Shown: one piece after another, positions 1 through 8,187 of the stretch | Numbering within the stretch: the first letter of the stretch is position 1 | Layout: each line of letters starts with the position of its first letter | Assembly (NCBI RefSeq): GCF_010091925.1 | Contig: NZ_WVID01000011.1 | Span: 1 to 64,000 of the forward strand | Origin: Nostoc sp. B(2019) | GTDB lineage: Bacteria; Cyanobacteriota; Cyanobacteriia; Cyanobacteriales; Nostocaceae | Direction: 5' to 3' | DNA: 64,000 nucleotides | Position numbers and translations under genes: made by a program | Notes under the pieces: generated by a model | The model's database searches: none | What the model saw: only the letters and a program-made list of their open reading frames with translations | What the model was told of the DNA's origin: nothing

Positions 1-617
1 TCAGGTACTATAGACACTTTGCTTATTAGCGTACTACTTAACCTCTTTAATACTTAAATCGTCTCTAACAACTTACAATTGTGCAAAATAATCTGTATTC
101 TTTACTACAAAATTAGATGCGCTTACCCTGAGAGGCGTATGAAAATGGCTTAGATTTTGCTGATGCTTTTCATCTAGCTCAAAGTCAGCACTGTTCTGAG
201 TTTTATACATTTGATGAAAAGTTTATCAAAAGAGCCAAGGGACTAACGCAGTGCGAAGTTCAAAAGCCCTTGGCTTAGGTAGGAATAACTTACAATAATC
301 GACCAATTTTAAAACTAGAAATGTTCAAGAGTTGGTAATTTTTCCACTACGTCGAAATAATAATTTGAAAGATTAAGGATTCGGGTTTTAATCGAGCAAC
401 ACCATAACACTATGTTAAGGTCGAACATTGTGTTCGCCTTTTTTATCTGGCCCAAAAGTGCAAAGGAATTCAATTTTTAATTGGATAGTTACAAGTAGGA
501 GTAGGGTATGCCATACGCTTATTATTTACGTATGATTACTATGAACACAGTAAAAGCTTTAGTATAAAATTATAGATAAATACCAATATTACTTTATTAC
601 ACTTAGAATTAAAAATT
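1..617. other. Left-edge intergenic region, no gene seen
   Basis: No convincing reading frame in either direction. It holds a 9-bp inverted repeat (233-241 with 267-275, no T-run) and a terminator-like hairpin at 419-444, which suggests a transcript entering from beyond the left edge ends here. The last 80 bases are AT-rich and should hold the promoter of the gene at 618. Confidence 0.5.
419..444 (+). terminator. Rho-independent terminator
   Basis: The stem GGtCGAACA / TGTTCGCC (one bulged T, 3-base loop TTG) is followed directly by six T residues. It would stop plus-strand transcription from the left; no plus-strand gene lies upstream inside the window. Confidence 0.6.
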
Positions 618-923
618 ATGAAAAAATGGTCATATCTTTTGTTTTATATGATTTTATTTAGTTCCATTAATACTGTACAACTACCTGCAAAAGCAGAGAC
701 ATCTTGTAAAATAACAGATCCTACTGGAACTCCACTCAACGTGCGCGATGAACCTAATGGCAAAGTAATCAATGCTCTTAAAAATGGTAGAAAAGTCTAT
801 ATCCATCAAATATCCTATGACAGCAAGGGTCGCCCTTGGGCGAAGATAGGCGGCTATTACAATAGTGAATATAGAGTGTGGGGTTGGGTATTGAGAGAAT
901 TTATTAGCTGCTACAACAATTAG
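618..923 (+). CDS. Small secreted SH3-like (SH3b) protein
   Basis: A 101-residue protein with a typical signal peptide: two lysines after Met1, a hydrophobic core at about 5-22, and an AKA cleavage site at 24-26. The mature part carries the bacterial SH3 signature LNVRDEPNGKV (40-50) and ends with a GWV-type strand. Cys30 and Cys98 near the two ends of the mature domain could form a disulfide. SH3b domains usually bind cell-wall peptides or other proteins; here only a periplasmic or extracellular binding role can be inferred. There is no clear Shine-Dalgarno sequence and no operon partner. The gene is AT-rich relative to its neighbours. Confidence 0.7.
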   Translation: MKKWSYLLFYMILFSSINTVQLPAKAETSCKITDPTGTPLNVRDEPNGKVINALKNGRKVYIHQISYDSKGRPWAKIGGYYNSEYRVWGWVLREFISCYNN

Positions 924-972
924 TAAACAAATACGTTTAATTAAGCAACTAGCGATCGCTATTTTTTAACAA

Positions 973-1018
973 ACCGCCTTTCCTTCGGAACGCTACGCGA
1001 ACGCGCAGCGTCTCGCAG
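973..1018. repeat. GC-rich palindromic dispersed repeat
   Basis: A GC-rich block in an AT-rich spacer, built of short inverted motifs (CTACGCG, CGCAGCG, GTCTCGCAGAGA). The same word set (CGCGTAGCGTCTC) recurs at 5210-5225, so it is a dispersed element, not a site specific to this gene. Confidence 0.5.
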
Positions 1019-1089
1019 AGAAGACGCCAAGTACGCCAAGCAAGAAAAGCGATCGCTCAAATCTCATCTAAATCAGATAAAGTTACAAT

Positions 1090-1368
1090 ATGGGGGTAGA
1101 GATGGGAGCAAAAAGTATGCTTAGTGGAATTAAACAAAAGGCTATTGTAGGAAAAAATGGCAAGATTGAACTATCTGCAACAGAACTACCAGAAGGAACT
1201 GTTGTAGAAGTCATAGTACTAGTTGAACCACTAAACGAAGAAGATGAAACTACCTATCTTCTGAAATCAGAAACTAACAAAAAACATCTGCTTAAAGCTT
1301 TGGAAAATGTAGAAAAAGAAAATCTAATTTATGTTGATTTAGATGAGTATGAAAAAAGTTGCCTTTGA
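1090..1368 (+). CDS. Putative antitoxin of a YoeB-type toxin-antitoxin pair
   Basis: A 92-residue acidic protein with an N-terminal beta-rich half (IKQKAIVGKNGKIELSATEL) and a charged, probably disordered C-terminus, the usual plan of a DNA-binding antitoxin. I do not recognise it as classic YefM. The functional call rests on position: its last 26 bases overlap a YoeB-like frame in another register, as in coupled toxin-antitoxin operons. Three in-frame ATGs are possible (1090, 1102, 1117). 1117 has GGGAG eight bases upstream and may be the true start. The frame looks intact while its toxin is broken. Confidence 0.55.
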   Translation: MGVEMGAKSMLSGIKQKAIVGKNGKIELSATELPEGTVVEVIVLVEPLNEEDETTYLLKSETNKKHLLKALENVEKENLIYVDLDEYEKSCL

Positions 1369-1612
1369 ACCACAAGCTTTTGAACAAATAGGTCAGTGGG
1401 CGACAGAATATAAAAAAATTTTCAAAAAAATATTGGAACTGATTAGAGATATACAAAGAGATGCCTTTGCAGGGATAGGTAAGCCGGAGCCATTAAAATA
1501 TGAATTATAAGGTTACTGGTCAAGGTGTATTACAGATGAACATAGATTAGTTTACATAGTTGAAGAAGATTTATTAATTATTCTGTCTTGTAAATATCAT
1601 TATGACCACTAA
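1343..1612 (+). pseudogene. YoeB-type mRNA interferase toxin, broken by an in-frame stop
   Basis: The frame from ATG 1343 (or 1349) gives a near full-length YoeB: GIGKPEPLKYEL, then TAA at 1508-1510, then GYWSRCITDEHRLVYIVEEDL and a C-terminal KYHYDH before the natural stop at 1610-1612. In E. coli YoeB the corresponding segment reads L-S-G-F-W-S-R, so the stop replaces the Ser codon, consistent with one TCA to TAA change. The residues matching catalytic Glu46 and Arg65 and the C-terminal His are all present, but Arg and His lie after the stop. YoeB cleaves mRNA in the ribosomal A site. The product should be inactive unless the stop is read through. Confidence 0.8.
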
Positions 1613-1640
1613 AAGTTATTGAGTGTAGATATTCTTTTAA

Positions 1641-1695
1641 TTGAGGCGATCGCTCTTTTTTACGAACCGCAGAGTCAACGGAGCGATCGCCTCAA
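1641..1695. repeat. 15-bp inverted repeat, each arm containing HIP1
   Basis: TTGAGGCGATCGCTC (1641-1655) is perfectly complementary to GAGCGATCGCCTCAA (1681-1695) across a 25-base loop. It lies between two convergent genes, so it could act as a bidirectional terminator. Both arms carry the HIP1 octamer. Confidence 0.65.
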
Positions 1696-1767
1696 CGTGA
1701 TATCAGCCAGATAAAATTACATAAAGTGTGCAATGCTCACTCTATGGAAATAAAATAACGCTTAAAC

Positions 1768-3024
1768 CTACCAGGGGCCAGATATAGCAAAGGTAATTCC
1801 TGGTGTCTGCATATTCACAAACATGATTCGTCCATCGGCTGAAAAACAAACCCCGGTCAACTCATTTGAGTTCAACGCATTACGGGCAAATTTATAGAGT
1901 GCGCCAGTCGGCGTAACTCCGACAATAAAGTCTGTTCCACCGCCATCTTCACAGAGGAATAAATCACCGTTGGGTGCAACGACAATGTTATCTGGGAAAT
2001 CTAGAGTACCTGAATTGTTAGGTTGTATGTACAGCCTGAGTGTTTCGGTTGCAGGGGTGTAACGCCAGATTTGACCTAATCCAGCACTGCCGCCATTAGT
2101 ACAGGAAAAATACATATCTCCGTTGCCGTAAAAGATACCTTCGCCACGAGAAAACTTGGCAGCTCCTAAATTAAAGCCCGTAACCCGTACTGTATCAGTA
2201 GAAGGATCGGGGTTAGTAATCTGAACCCAATCCACAGCAAAGGCTTGACCTACTGTAAAACCGGTTGTGGTGTTTGCTTTTGGTCTGGAGGTAATTCTCA
2301 AAGCATATAGCCTACCACCTGCACTCAAGTTATTCCGTATGTTGGGCACGAAGCGATATAACAAGCCATCGCCCCGGTCTTCCGTCATATATACGTAGCC
2401 TGTGTTAGGGTCTACTGCGGCTGCTTCGTGATTAAATCGACCCATTGCCACAAGGGGGACAGGCGTAACGAATCCAGTTGCACTACTAGGCACTTCAAAT
2501 ACATAGCCATGCTTTTTGTTACCAGTTTCAAAGCTTTCTTCGCAACTGAGCCAAGATCCCCAAGGGGTTCGGCCACCAGCGCAGTTGCGGTAAGTGCCTG
2601 CTAAAGAACCATAGTGCCTGATTAAAGTGCGAGTGGAACTGACTACTAAAGTTGTTGTACCACCTTTACCTTGAGTGTCGTATTTCTTAGAACTAGGTGC
2701 GCCAACGCTGGTACTTGATGCTGGGTTGAGTTCGTGGTTACGGATCAGAATTGTAGTGCCATTAGCTCCTGGAAAGGCGGTCATACCATCATGTCCACCT
2801 GGAACTCTGTAGCCGTCGGTCATTGTTTGTCCCGTCTCAGACAATCTCACATAAGAAAATCCAGCGGGCAAATCCAGAACACCGCGAGGATCAGATTGAA
2901 GAGAACCATAAGGGCCGGCTGCTAAAGTTCGCTTAGCGTAGAAAGCCTGCAATGGGGATAACATCAAAGCACCGGCAGTTCCCGTGCCTGCTATGGTGAA
3001 AAATTGACGCCTTGATAAGTTCAT
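1768..3024 (-). CDS. Tat-exported PhoX-like (DUF839) protein
   Basis: A 418-residue protein. A twin-arginine signal starts it (SRRQFF, residues 4-9, then a hydrophobic stretch and an Ala-rich cleavage region near 36), pointing to folded export to the periplasm. The body matches the PhoX/DUF839 beta-propeller type: EESFETG after a WGSWLSCEE block, NHEAAAVDP, YMTEDRGDGLLYRF and FLCEDGGGTDFI, with the acidic residues that bind Ca/Fe in PhoX phosphatases. It is shorter than classical PhoX alkaline phosphatases, so phosphatase activity is an inference. It is a single gene with its own upstream region, which holds Pho-box-like words. Confidence 0.75.
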   Translation of the reverse strand: MNLSRRQFFTIAGTGTAGALMLSPLQAFYAKRTLAAGPYGSLQSDPRGVLDLPAGFSYVRLSETGQTMTDGYRVPGGHDGMTAFPGANGTTILIRNHELNPASSTSVGAPSSKKYDTQGKGGTTTLVVSSTRTLIRHYGSLAGTYRNCAGGRTPWGSWLSCEESFETGNKKHGYVFEVPSSATGFVTPVPLVAMGRFNHEAAAVDPNTGYVYMTEDRGDGLLYRFVPNIRNNLSAGGRLYALRITSRPKANTTTGFTVGQAFAVDWVQITNPDPSTDTVRVTGFNLGAAKFSRGEGIFYGNGDMYFSCTNGGSAGLGQIWRYTPATETLRLYIQPNNSGTLDFPDNIVVAPNGDLFLCEDGGGTDFIVGVTPTGALYKFARNALNSNELTGVCFSADGRIMFVNMQTPGITFAISGPW

Positions 3025-3344
3025 TAATCCTCCTTGATTTTGGAATAAAGTCTACCGACAGCAGATTAATCGATAGCCATTATGGAGAGGATTTAGGTGA
3101 TTTGAGTTAAGGGAAAACTAAGATAGTCTTATGAAAAGAGATTAAAATTTTTATTATTTAATAAACTATTTTTTGCCATGAATAAAAAATAGATATTTTT
3201 GTTAAAGATTAGTTTATCGTATGGTTAAAAACTTGGCTTTTCATCTATTATTTTTGACCAGAAAAAATCGAAACGCCAGAATATAGGATATTTAGCCGAG
3301 TACAGGCGATCGCTTTTTAGCTGATTAATTTATCATCTGGATAA
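3025..3344. other. Spacer upstream of the PhoX-like gene
   Basis: 320 AT-rich bases without a gene. They hold the promoter side of the minus-strand PhoX-like gene, including direct repeats resembling a Pho box (3104-3122), and a HIP1 site near 3307. No terminator for the LysR gene is needed here because that gene reads leftward toward this spacer. Confidence 0.4.
3104..3122 (-). promoter_or_regulatory. Possible degenerate Pho box
   Basis: Read on the minus strand, CTTAGTTT (3115-3122) and CTTAACTC (3104-3111) are two 8-mers at an 11-base period, resembling the cyanobacterial PhoB/SphR box (CTTAACCT repeats with 3-base spacers). The third unit (3093-3100) does not match. The pair lies about 80-100 bases before the PhoX-like start. 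Confidence 0.3.
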
Positions 3345-4229
3345 TTAACCACAAACAATTTTCACAACTTGTAGAAACTCACGTAGGACAGGTGTCATAT
3401 CCTCTTGTCGCCACACCACAGCCGTTTCTACTAATGGTGTTTTTTCTTCTAAAGCGCGATACACCACGTCAGATCTCTGAAGATTTTGTAATGAAGATGG
3501 CACGATCGCAATCCCCATTCCTGCTGACACTAATCCAATGATTGTCTGCATTTGGATCGCTTCTTGAGTCACTTTTGGGCTGAAATTTCCTTGCTGACAA
3601 AGACTCACTATTTGATCGTAAAGTCCAGACCCTAAATGACGAGGGAACATAATGAAATTTTCGTTTGAGAGCGATCGCACTGATATACGTTTTTGTTCAG
3701 CTAAAGGATGAGTTTCAAACATAGCCACAATTAGGGCTTCTTGCTGAATACACTCTTGATTGAGTGTGTTGTCTTCTAAAGGTGGATGGGCAAAGCCTAC
3801 ATGAATGTGGCGATCGCTTAGTGCTTGCTCTTGCTGAGCCGTTGTTAATTCTTGCAATACCAACTCTACCTCTGGAAACTTTTCTCGAAACCGCCGCAAA
3901 ATCACAGGAAGCAAATCGTAAGTTACCAAGCTGGTAAACCCGATTCGTAATTGTCCTTTTTCACCCCGTCCAGTGCGTTGGGTTAGCTCAATTGCCTTTT
4001 CCAATTGAGCCAAAATTTGATAAACCTCCTGCAAAAACACTTGTCCGGCTTCCGTTAACTGCACCTGTCGCTTGGTTTTGCGGTGAAATAGTTCTACTCC
4101 CAATTGCGCCTCTAGTTGCTGAATTTGCTGGCTTAACGGCGGTTGAGCGATATGCAGTCGTTCGGCGGCTTTACTGAAGTGGAGTTCCTCAGCGACAGCG
4201 ATAAAGTAGCGCAGGTGTCGCAGTTCCAT
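3345..4229 (-). CDS. LysR-family transcriptional regulator
   Basis: A 294-residue protein when started at ATG 4229 (MELRHLRYFIAVAEE...), where LysR proteins normally begin; a longer frame to 4280 adds 17 atypical residues. The N-terminal winged helix (1-60) has the family pattern FSKAAERLHIAQPPLSQQI, and the rest is the periplasmic-binding-like effector domain. It resembles the CatM/BenM/CbbR-like subgroup, with no evidence for the ligand. It is divergent from the methyltransferase at 4336, a standard LysR layout, so that gene is its likely target; a 7-bp inverted repeat lies between them. Confidence 0.85.
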   Translation of the reverse strand: MELRHLRYFIAVAEELHFSKAAERLHIAQPPLSQQIQQLEAQLGVELFHRKTKRQVQLTEAGQVFLQEVYQILAQLEKAIELTQRTGRGEKGQLRIGFTSLVTYDLLPVILRRFREKFPEVELVLQELTTAQQEQALSDRHIHVGFAHPPLEDNTLNQECIQQEALIVAMFETHPLAEQKRISVRSLSNENFIMFPRHLGSGLYDQIVSLCQQGNFSPKVTQEAIQMQTIIGLVSAGMGIAIVPSSLQNLQRSDVVYRALEEKTPLVETAVVWRQEDMTPVLREFLQVVKIVCG

Positions 4230-4294
4230 TTTTTTTGATATCTTATAAGTTTCAATTTCTAATAAATATATATTGGACATCTGAAAAATGTCTG

Positions 4295-4324
4295 CCTATG
4301 ATACTCATACACAGATTTCATAGG
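4295..4324. promoter_or_regulatory. Inverted repeat in the LysR/methyltransferase divergent promoter
   Basis: CCTATGA (4295-4301) and TCATAGG (4318-4324) are perfect inverted arms with a 16-base spacer. The element ends 11 bases before the methyltransferase start, in the only spacer shared with the divergent LysR gene. It is a candidate operator; LysR sites are often longer dyads around T-N11-A. Confidence 0.4.
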
Positions 4325-4335
4325 TAGTTAGAGCT

Positions 4336-5172
4336 ATGCCGGAGAAGTATACTCCAGGTTATTCAAGCAATGCGACGAATTTCATGGCAAATCGAAGCGT
4401 AGATACTCACGCTGCGTTTTTCACGCCTTATATACTTCCAGGAATGAAGTTGTTAGACTGCGGCTGTGGCCCTGGTACAATCACTTTGGGTTTAGCAAGA
4501 ATGTTAGAAAAACTTTCCGGCGTAGAGTCTCGAAGCGAAGGACTCGCCCCTGGTACAGTTATAGGTATTGATCGGGAAGCTTCGCAAATTCGGATAGCTG
4601 CTGAAAATGCTTTAACTCAAGCTGTCAGCAATGCTAACTTTCTGGAAGCGAATATTTATGCTTTACCTTTCTCAGATGACTCGTTTGATGCTGTGTTTTC
4701 TCATGCGCTGTTTGAGCATCTTCAGGAACCTGTAAAAGCATTGCGCGAACTGTGGCGGGTTTTGAAACCGGGGGGGATTGTTGGTCTTCGTAGTCCTGAC
4801 TGGGGTGGGTTCCTGATTGCGCCTACTACACCAGAACTGGACAAGGCACTTTCTTATTGCAAGTGGCTTCAGCAGCAAAATTCTGGAAATCCTTACGTAG
4901 GTAGAGAGTTACGCGCTTTACTACGGCAAGCTGGGTTTACTAATATCAAAGCTTCAGCTTCTTGTGAGTACTATGAACCGCTGAGTTTGGCTACAGAATA
5001 TCTGGCGCTAATAATTGAGGCTTCGGAAAAGGTCGATCAAGGTGTGGAGAAGGGGTGGACTGATGAACAATCGCTTAAAGCGATGAGCCGTGCTTTACGA
5101 GAATTAAGTCAGCACCCAGATGGATTTTTTGCTACAGCTTGGTGTGAAGTTGTGGGACGAAAGGGTGATTGA
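4336..5172 (+). CDS. Class I SAM-dependent methyltransferase
   Basis: A 278-residue protein with the Methyltransf_11/UbiE fold: motif I LLDCGCGPGT (39-48), the acidic residue after strand beta2 (GIDRE, 77-81), FDAVFSHALFEHL (118-129) and the post-motif LKPGG (143-147). The substrate is unknown. Residues about 61-72 (SGVESRSEGLAP) form an extra loop between motif I and beta2, encoded by a GC-rich palindrome (GAGTC...GACTC, 4525-4545) that looks like a dispersed repeat inserted in frame. It is transcribed away from the LysR gene and may be controlled by it. Confidence 0.8.
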   Translation: MPEKYTPGYSSNATNFMANRSVDTHAAFFTPYILPGMKLLDCGCGPGTITLGLARMLEKLSGVESRSEGLAPGTVIGIDREASQIRIAAENALTQAVSNANFLEANIYALPFSDDSFDAVFSHALFEHLQEPVKALRELWRVLKPGGIVGLRSPDWGGFLIAPTTPELDKALSYCKWLQQQNSGNPYVGRELRALLRQAGFTNIKASASCEYYEPLSLATEYLALIIEASEKVDQGVEKGWTDEQSLKAMSRALRELSQHPDGFFATAWCEVVGRKGD

Positions 5173-5278
5173 AACGCAAAGGGGCGCAGCGAAAAGTTCT
5201 GTTCGCGTAGCGTCTCCGCCAGGAGAAGGAGGGTTTCCCTCCGTAGGAAACTTTTCAAGACAAAGTAGCGCAGAGGTT
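5173..5278. repeat. Dispersed palindromic repeats between convergent genes
   Basis: GC-rich mosaic with GTTCGCGTAGCGTCTCC (shared in part with 973-1018), a hairpin GGAGGG-TTT-CCCTCC, and AAAGTTCTG and AACTTTTC words found in other repeats of the window. It fills the gap between two convergent genes. Confidence 0.5.
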
Positions 5279-6019
5279 TTAGAGAATTTGCGATAAAAAT
5301 TTGCGTGTTCTTTCTTCTTTGGGATTGTTGAAAAAGGCGTTAGGGGTGGCTGACTCGACGAGAGAACCGCTATCCATGAGAATAACTCGGTCGGCGACTT
5401 CACGAGCAAATCCAACTTCGTGAGTAACGACTACCATTGTCATTCCATCACGGGCGAGACTTCGCATTACATCCAATACTTCTCGTACCATTTCTGGATC
5501 TAAGGCTGAGGTAGGTTCGTCGAATAGCATAATTTTAGGTTGCATAGCTAAAGCACGAGCGATCGCCACCCGTTGTTGCTGGCCACCAGATAACTGTCCT
5601 GGATATTTCTGCGCCTGTTCTAAAATTCCCACTCTTTCTAATAATTGCATTGCCAATTCTTCGGCTTTTACCTTCGGCGATCGCCGAACCCAAATTGGTG
5701 CTAACGAGATATTTTGCAGCACTGTGAGATGGGGAAATAAGTTGAATTGCTGAAATACCATTCCTACTTCTCGCCGAATTGCTTCAATATTTCGCAAGTC
5801 ATGACTAAGAGTAATACCGTCAATAATAATTTTTCCCTTTTGGTATTCCTCTAAAGCATTAAATGTGCGAATAAATGTCGATTTACCTGAACCAGAAGGC
5901 CCCATCAATACTACTACTTCGCCACGATTTACTGTTAAACTCACACCCTGGAGAACGTGGAATTTACCATACCACTTGTGAACATCCTCAGCCACAATTA
6001 TTGGTTTTGGTTCTGACAT
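5279..6019 (-). CDS. bgtA: Amino-acid ABC transporter ATPase
   Basis: A 246-residue ATPase of the GlnQ/HisP/AapP type: Walker [10 protein letters not shown] (40-48), Q-loop [11 protein letters not shown], signature LSGGQQQR (143-150), Walker B IMLFDEP (163-169) and the switch His in VVTHEVGF. It powers uptake through the two permeases encoded just upstream (natH, natG) with the lipoprotein natF. In Anabaena the ATPase in this position is BgtA, which is shared with a basic amino-acid/glutamine system; the symbol here comes from gene order and my recollection of that cluster. Confidence 0.85.
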   Translation of the reverse strand: MSEPKPIIVAEDVHKWYGKFHVLQGVSLTVNRGEVVVLMGPSGSGKSTFIRTFNALEEYQKGKIIIDGITLSHDLRNIEAIRREVGMVFQQFNLFPHLTVLQNISLAPIWVRRSPKVKAEELAMQLLERVGILEQAQKYPGQLSGGQQQRVAIARALAMQPKIMLFDEPTSALDPEMVREVLDVMRSLARDGMTMVVVTHEVGFAREVADRVILMDSGSLVESATPNAFFNNPKEERTRKFLSQIL

Positions 6020-6061
6020 GGGATTTCACCTCAAAATAATATAATGCAAAAAATTTTAATT

Positions 6062-7213
6062 TTAGTTATTTAACCGTCTTTCTAATCGTCGAGAAGCCAA
6101 TGACATCGAGTAACAAAATACCCAGTAAATTAATCCAACAAATAAATAAACTTCTGCATAGCGACCAAGAAACTTTGGCTGCGCCAAGATTGAACGAGAA
6201 ATACCTGTGAGTTCCACCAATCCCACTAGAGATAATAGTGAAGTGTCTTTAAATAAACCGATAAACTGACCAACGATCGCAGGAATAACTGCACGTAAAG
6301 CTTGAGGTAACACAATAAATATAACTACCAAAGGTGTATTTAATCCCAGTGCTTTGGCAGCTTCAATCTGTCCGCGCGAGATTGCTTGGAGTCCGCCGCG
6401 GACGTTTTCTGCCATATAAGCAGCACTAAATAGAACCAGTCCAGCGATCGCTCGCAATACCCGATCTAAACGCACATCTGCTGACAAAAATAACGGCAGC
6501 ATAACCTGAGCGAGGAATAAAATCCCAATCAATGGCACTCCCCTGACGATTTCTATATACAAGATACTAAACCAACGTACTACTGGCAGATTGCTCGTAC
6601 GCCCTAAAGCTAGTAAAACTCCAATGGGAAAGGAAAGTACAATACTAACTGCTGCCATCAATAAGGTAAGTAGCAAGCCGTTCCACAAATTTGTTGATAC
6701 AGGTTGCAAGCCAAATCCACCGCCAATTAGCCACAAAATGACTGGGAAAGATAACAACCATAATAGAGAAAGCCAAGGAGCTATTACCTTTGCAAAGCTT
6801 CCTCCAATCCAAAAACCTAAGAATAGCAAAACTGCAATTAACAGCAACCAAAGGCGAGATATAAAATCCAATGGTAAAACAACCAATATCACGCCCAAAA
6901 TTAAAGCAAACAGAGCAATTCTGCGCTTTTTAAATTGTTGATTTCCAGAAAATACACCCCAAGATAGAGCGCCTAAAGTTGAAGCGATCGCTAATACAAT
7001 CCAAACTCGCCAATATAGCGCTTGAGGAAATCTACCAACTAAAAATAAGCGTAAATTAGCTTGAATTACCGCCCATTGTGCTTGAGTAGTTGCCCAAATT
7101 AAGATTCCCCACACTACCCAAAATAGCAACACTAAACAGACAACAGTTAAAGCGCTGTTGTACCAAGTACTGAACAGGTTTTTACGCAGCCACAACAATT
7201 GAGAATTAATCAT
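6062..7213 (-). CDS. natH: Polar amino-acid ABC transporter permease, long form
   Basis: A 383-residue membrane protein with about eight to nine hydrophobic segments. The C-terminal half is a HisM/GlnP-type permease domain, with the EAA loop (about 268-291, VRGGLQAISRGQIEAAKALG) that docks on the ATPase. The long N-terminal part with extra membrane segments is typical of AapM/BztC-type permeases. It lies between natG and bgtA on the same strand with short gaps (42-45 bases), so co-transcription is likely. The symbol follows the Anabaena N-II transporter, described for acidic and neutral amino acids. Confidence 0.8.
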   Translation of the reverse strand: MINSQLLWLRKNLFSTWYNSALTVVCLVLLFWVVWGILIWATTQAQWAVIQANLRLFLVGRFPQALYWRVWIVLAIASTLGALSWGVFSGNQQFKKRRIALFALILGVILVVLPLDFISRLWLLLIAVLLFLGFWIGGSFAKVIAPWLSLLWLLSFPVILWLIGGGFGLQPVSTNLWNGLLLTLLMAAVSIVLSFPIGVLLALGRTSNLPVVRWFSILYIEIVRGVPLIGILFLAQVMLPLFLSADVRLDRVLRAIAGLVLFSAAYMAENVRGGLQAISRGQIEAAKALGLNTPLVVIFIVLPQALRAVIPAIVGQFIGLFKDTSLLSLVGLVELTGISRSILAQPKFLGRYAEVYLFVGLIYWVFCYSMSLASRRLERRLNN

Positions 7214-7258
7214 TAGTCATTAGTTATTATTCATCATGCCCGATGCTCCATTCCCTAT

Positions 7259-8185
7259 TTATCTTTCCTGAATTTGCACAGTACGATTAAACAAATTCAT
7301 GATCAAAGAAATAGTCAAACTGAGAATAAGATAGGTGAGGATAATCATTAACATGACTTCTACAGCTTTACCAGTTTGATTAAAGGTAGTAGAGGCGACA
7401 AAATAAACATCGGGGTAGCCGATCGCGATCGCTAAACTGGAATTTTTTGTCAAGTTGAGATACTGACTCGTTAGTGGTGGAATGATCACCCGCAAGGCTT
7501 GGGGAAAAATCACTAGCCGCATCACTAACCCTGATTTTAATCCTAGCGATCGCGCTGCTTCCCATTGTCCTTTAGGTACTGATTGAATTCCGCCGCGAAC
7601 AATTTCAGCAATAAATGCGCCTGTGTAAAAAGTTAATCCTAACAACAAGGCTGAAAACTCTGGGGATAATGTAAACCAAGGAAGTTCTAAACCATTTTGA
7701 CTAAGACCAACAAACCCCCAAAGGGAAATTTTATTTTCTGTCTTAGGAAAACCAAGGAAAACAGCAAAATACCAAAATAGCAATTGCAGCAGTAACGGCG
7801 TATTGCGGAAAATTTCTACGTAAACCATAGCGATATTCCGCACTAACCAGTTATCAGAAAGCCGAGCGATACCAGCACTTATCCCCACAATTGTCGTAAG
7901 AAAAATTCCCGCTACTGCTATCCGTAAAGAATTAATTAGTCCCACCCACAAAGCTCGACTGTAGCTGTCAGTCGGTTTATAGGAAATCGGCGTTTCGCCA
8001 ATATCAAAAGACGCTTGCTGCTTGAGAAAATCAAATCCGAACTGAATCCCCAATTGCCGCAAATTACGATTAAGGTTGCCCCATAATATTGCTACTACAA
8101 CTGCTGCTAAAAATACAGCAATGAATTGTAAAGCAATGTTCCAAAAACGTTTATCACGCCATATAGGTGGTTTGTCATTTGTCAT
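7259..8185 (-). CDS. natG: Polar amino-acid ABC transporter permease
   Basis: A 308-residue AapQ/BztB-type permease: an N-terminal membrane segment (about 16-36), a periplasmic loop, then the five-helix permease core with the EAA loop VRGGIQSVPKGQWEAARSLG (196-215). It forms the channel with NatH. The first codons (MTNDK) lie inside a TGACAAA-type heptamer repeat, so the start region was built from, or invaded by, a tandem repeat; a downstream start is not evident. The natF-natG spacer carries a hairpin repeat and a run of heptamers. Confidence 0.8.
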   Translation of the reverse strand: MTNDKPPIWRDKRFWNIALQFIAVFLAAVVVAILWGNLNRNLRQLGIQFGFDFLKQQASFDIGETPISYKPTDSYSRALWVGLINSLRIAVAGIFLTTIVGISAGIARLSDNWLVRNIAMVYVEIFRNTPLLLQLLFWYFAVFLGFPKTENKISLWGFVGLSQNGLELPWFTLSPEFSALLLGLTFYTGAFIAEIVRGGIQSVPKGQWEAARSLGLKSGLVMRLVIFPQALRVIIPPLTSQYLNLTKNSSLAIAIGYPDVYFVASTTFNQTGKAVEVMLMIILTYLILSLTISLIMNLFNRTVQIQER

Positions 8186-8187
8186 TT

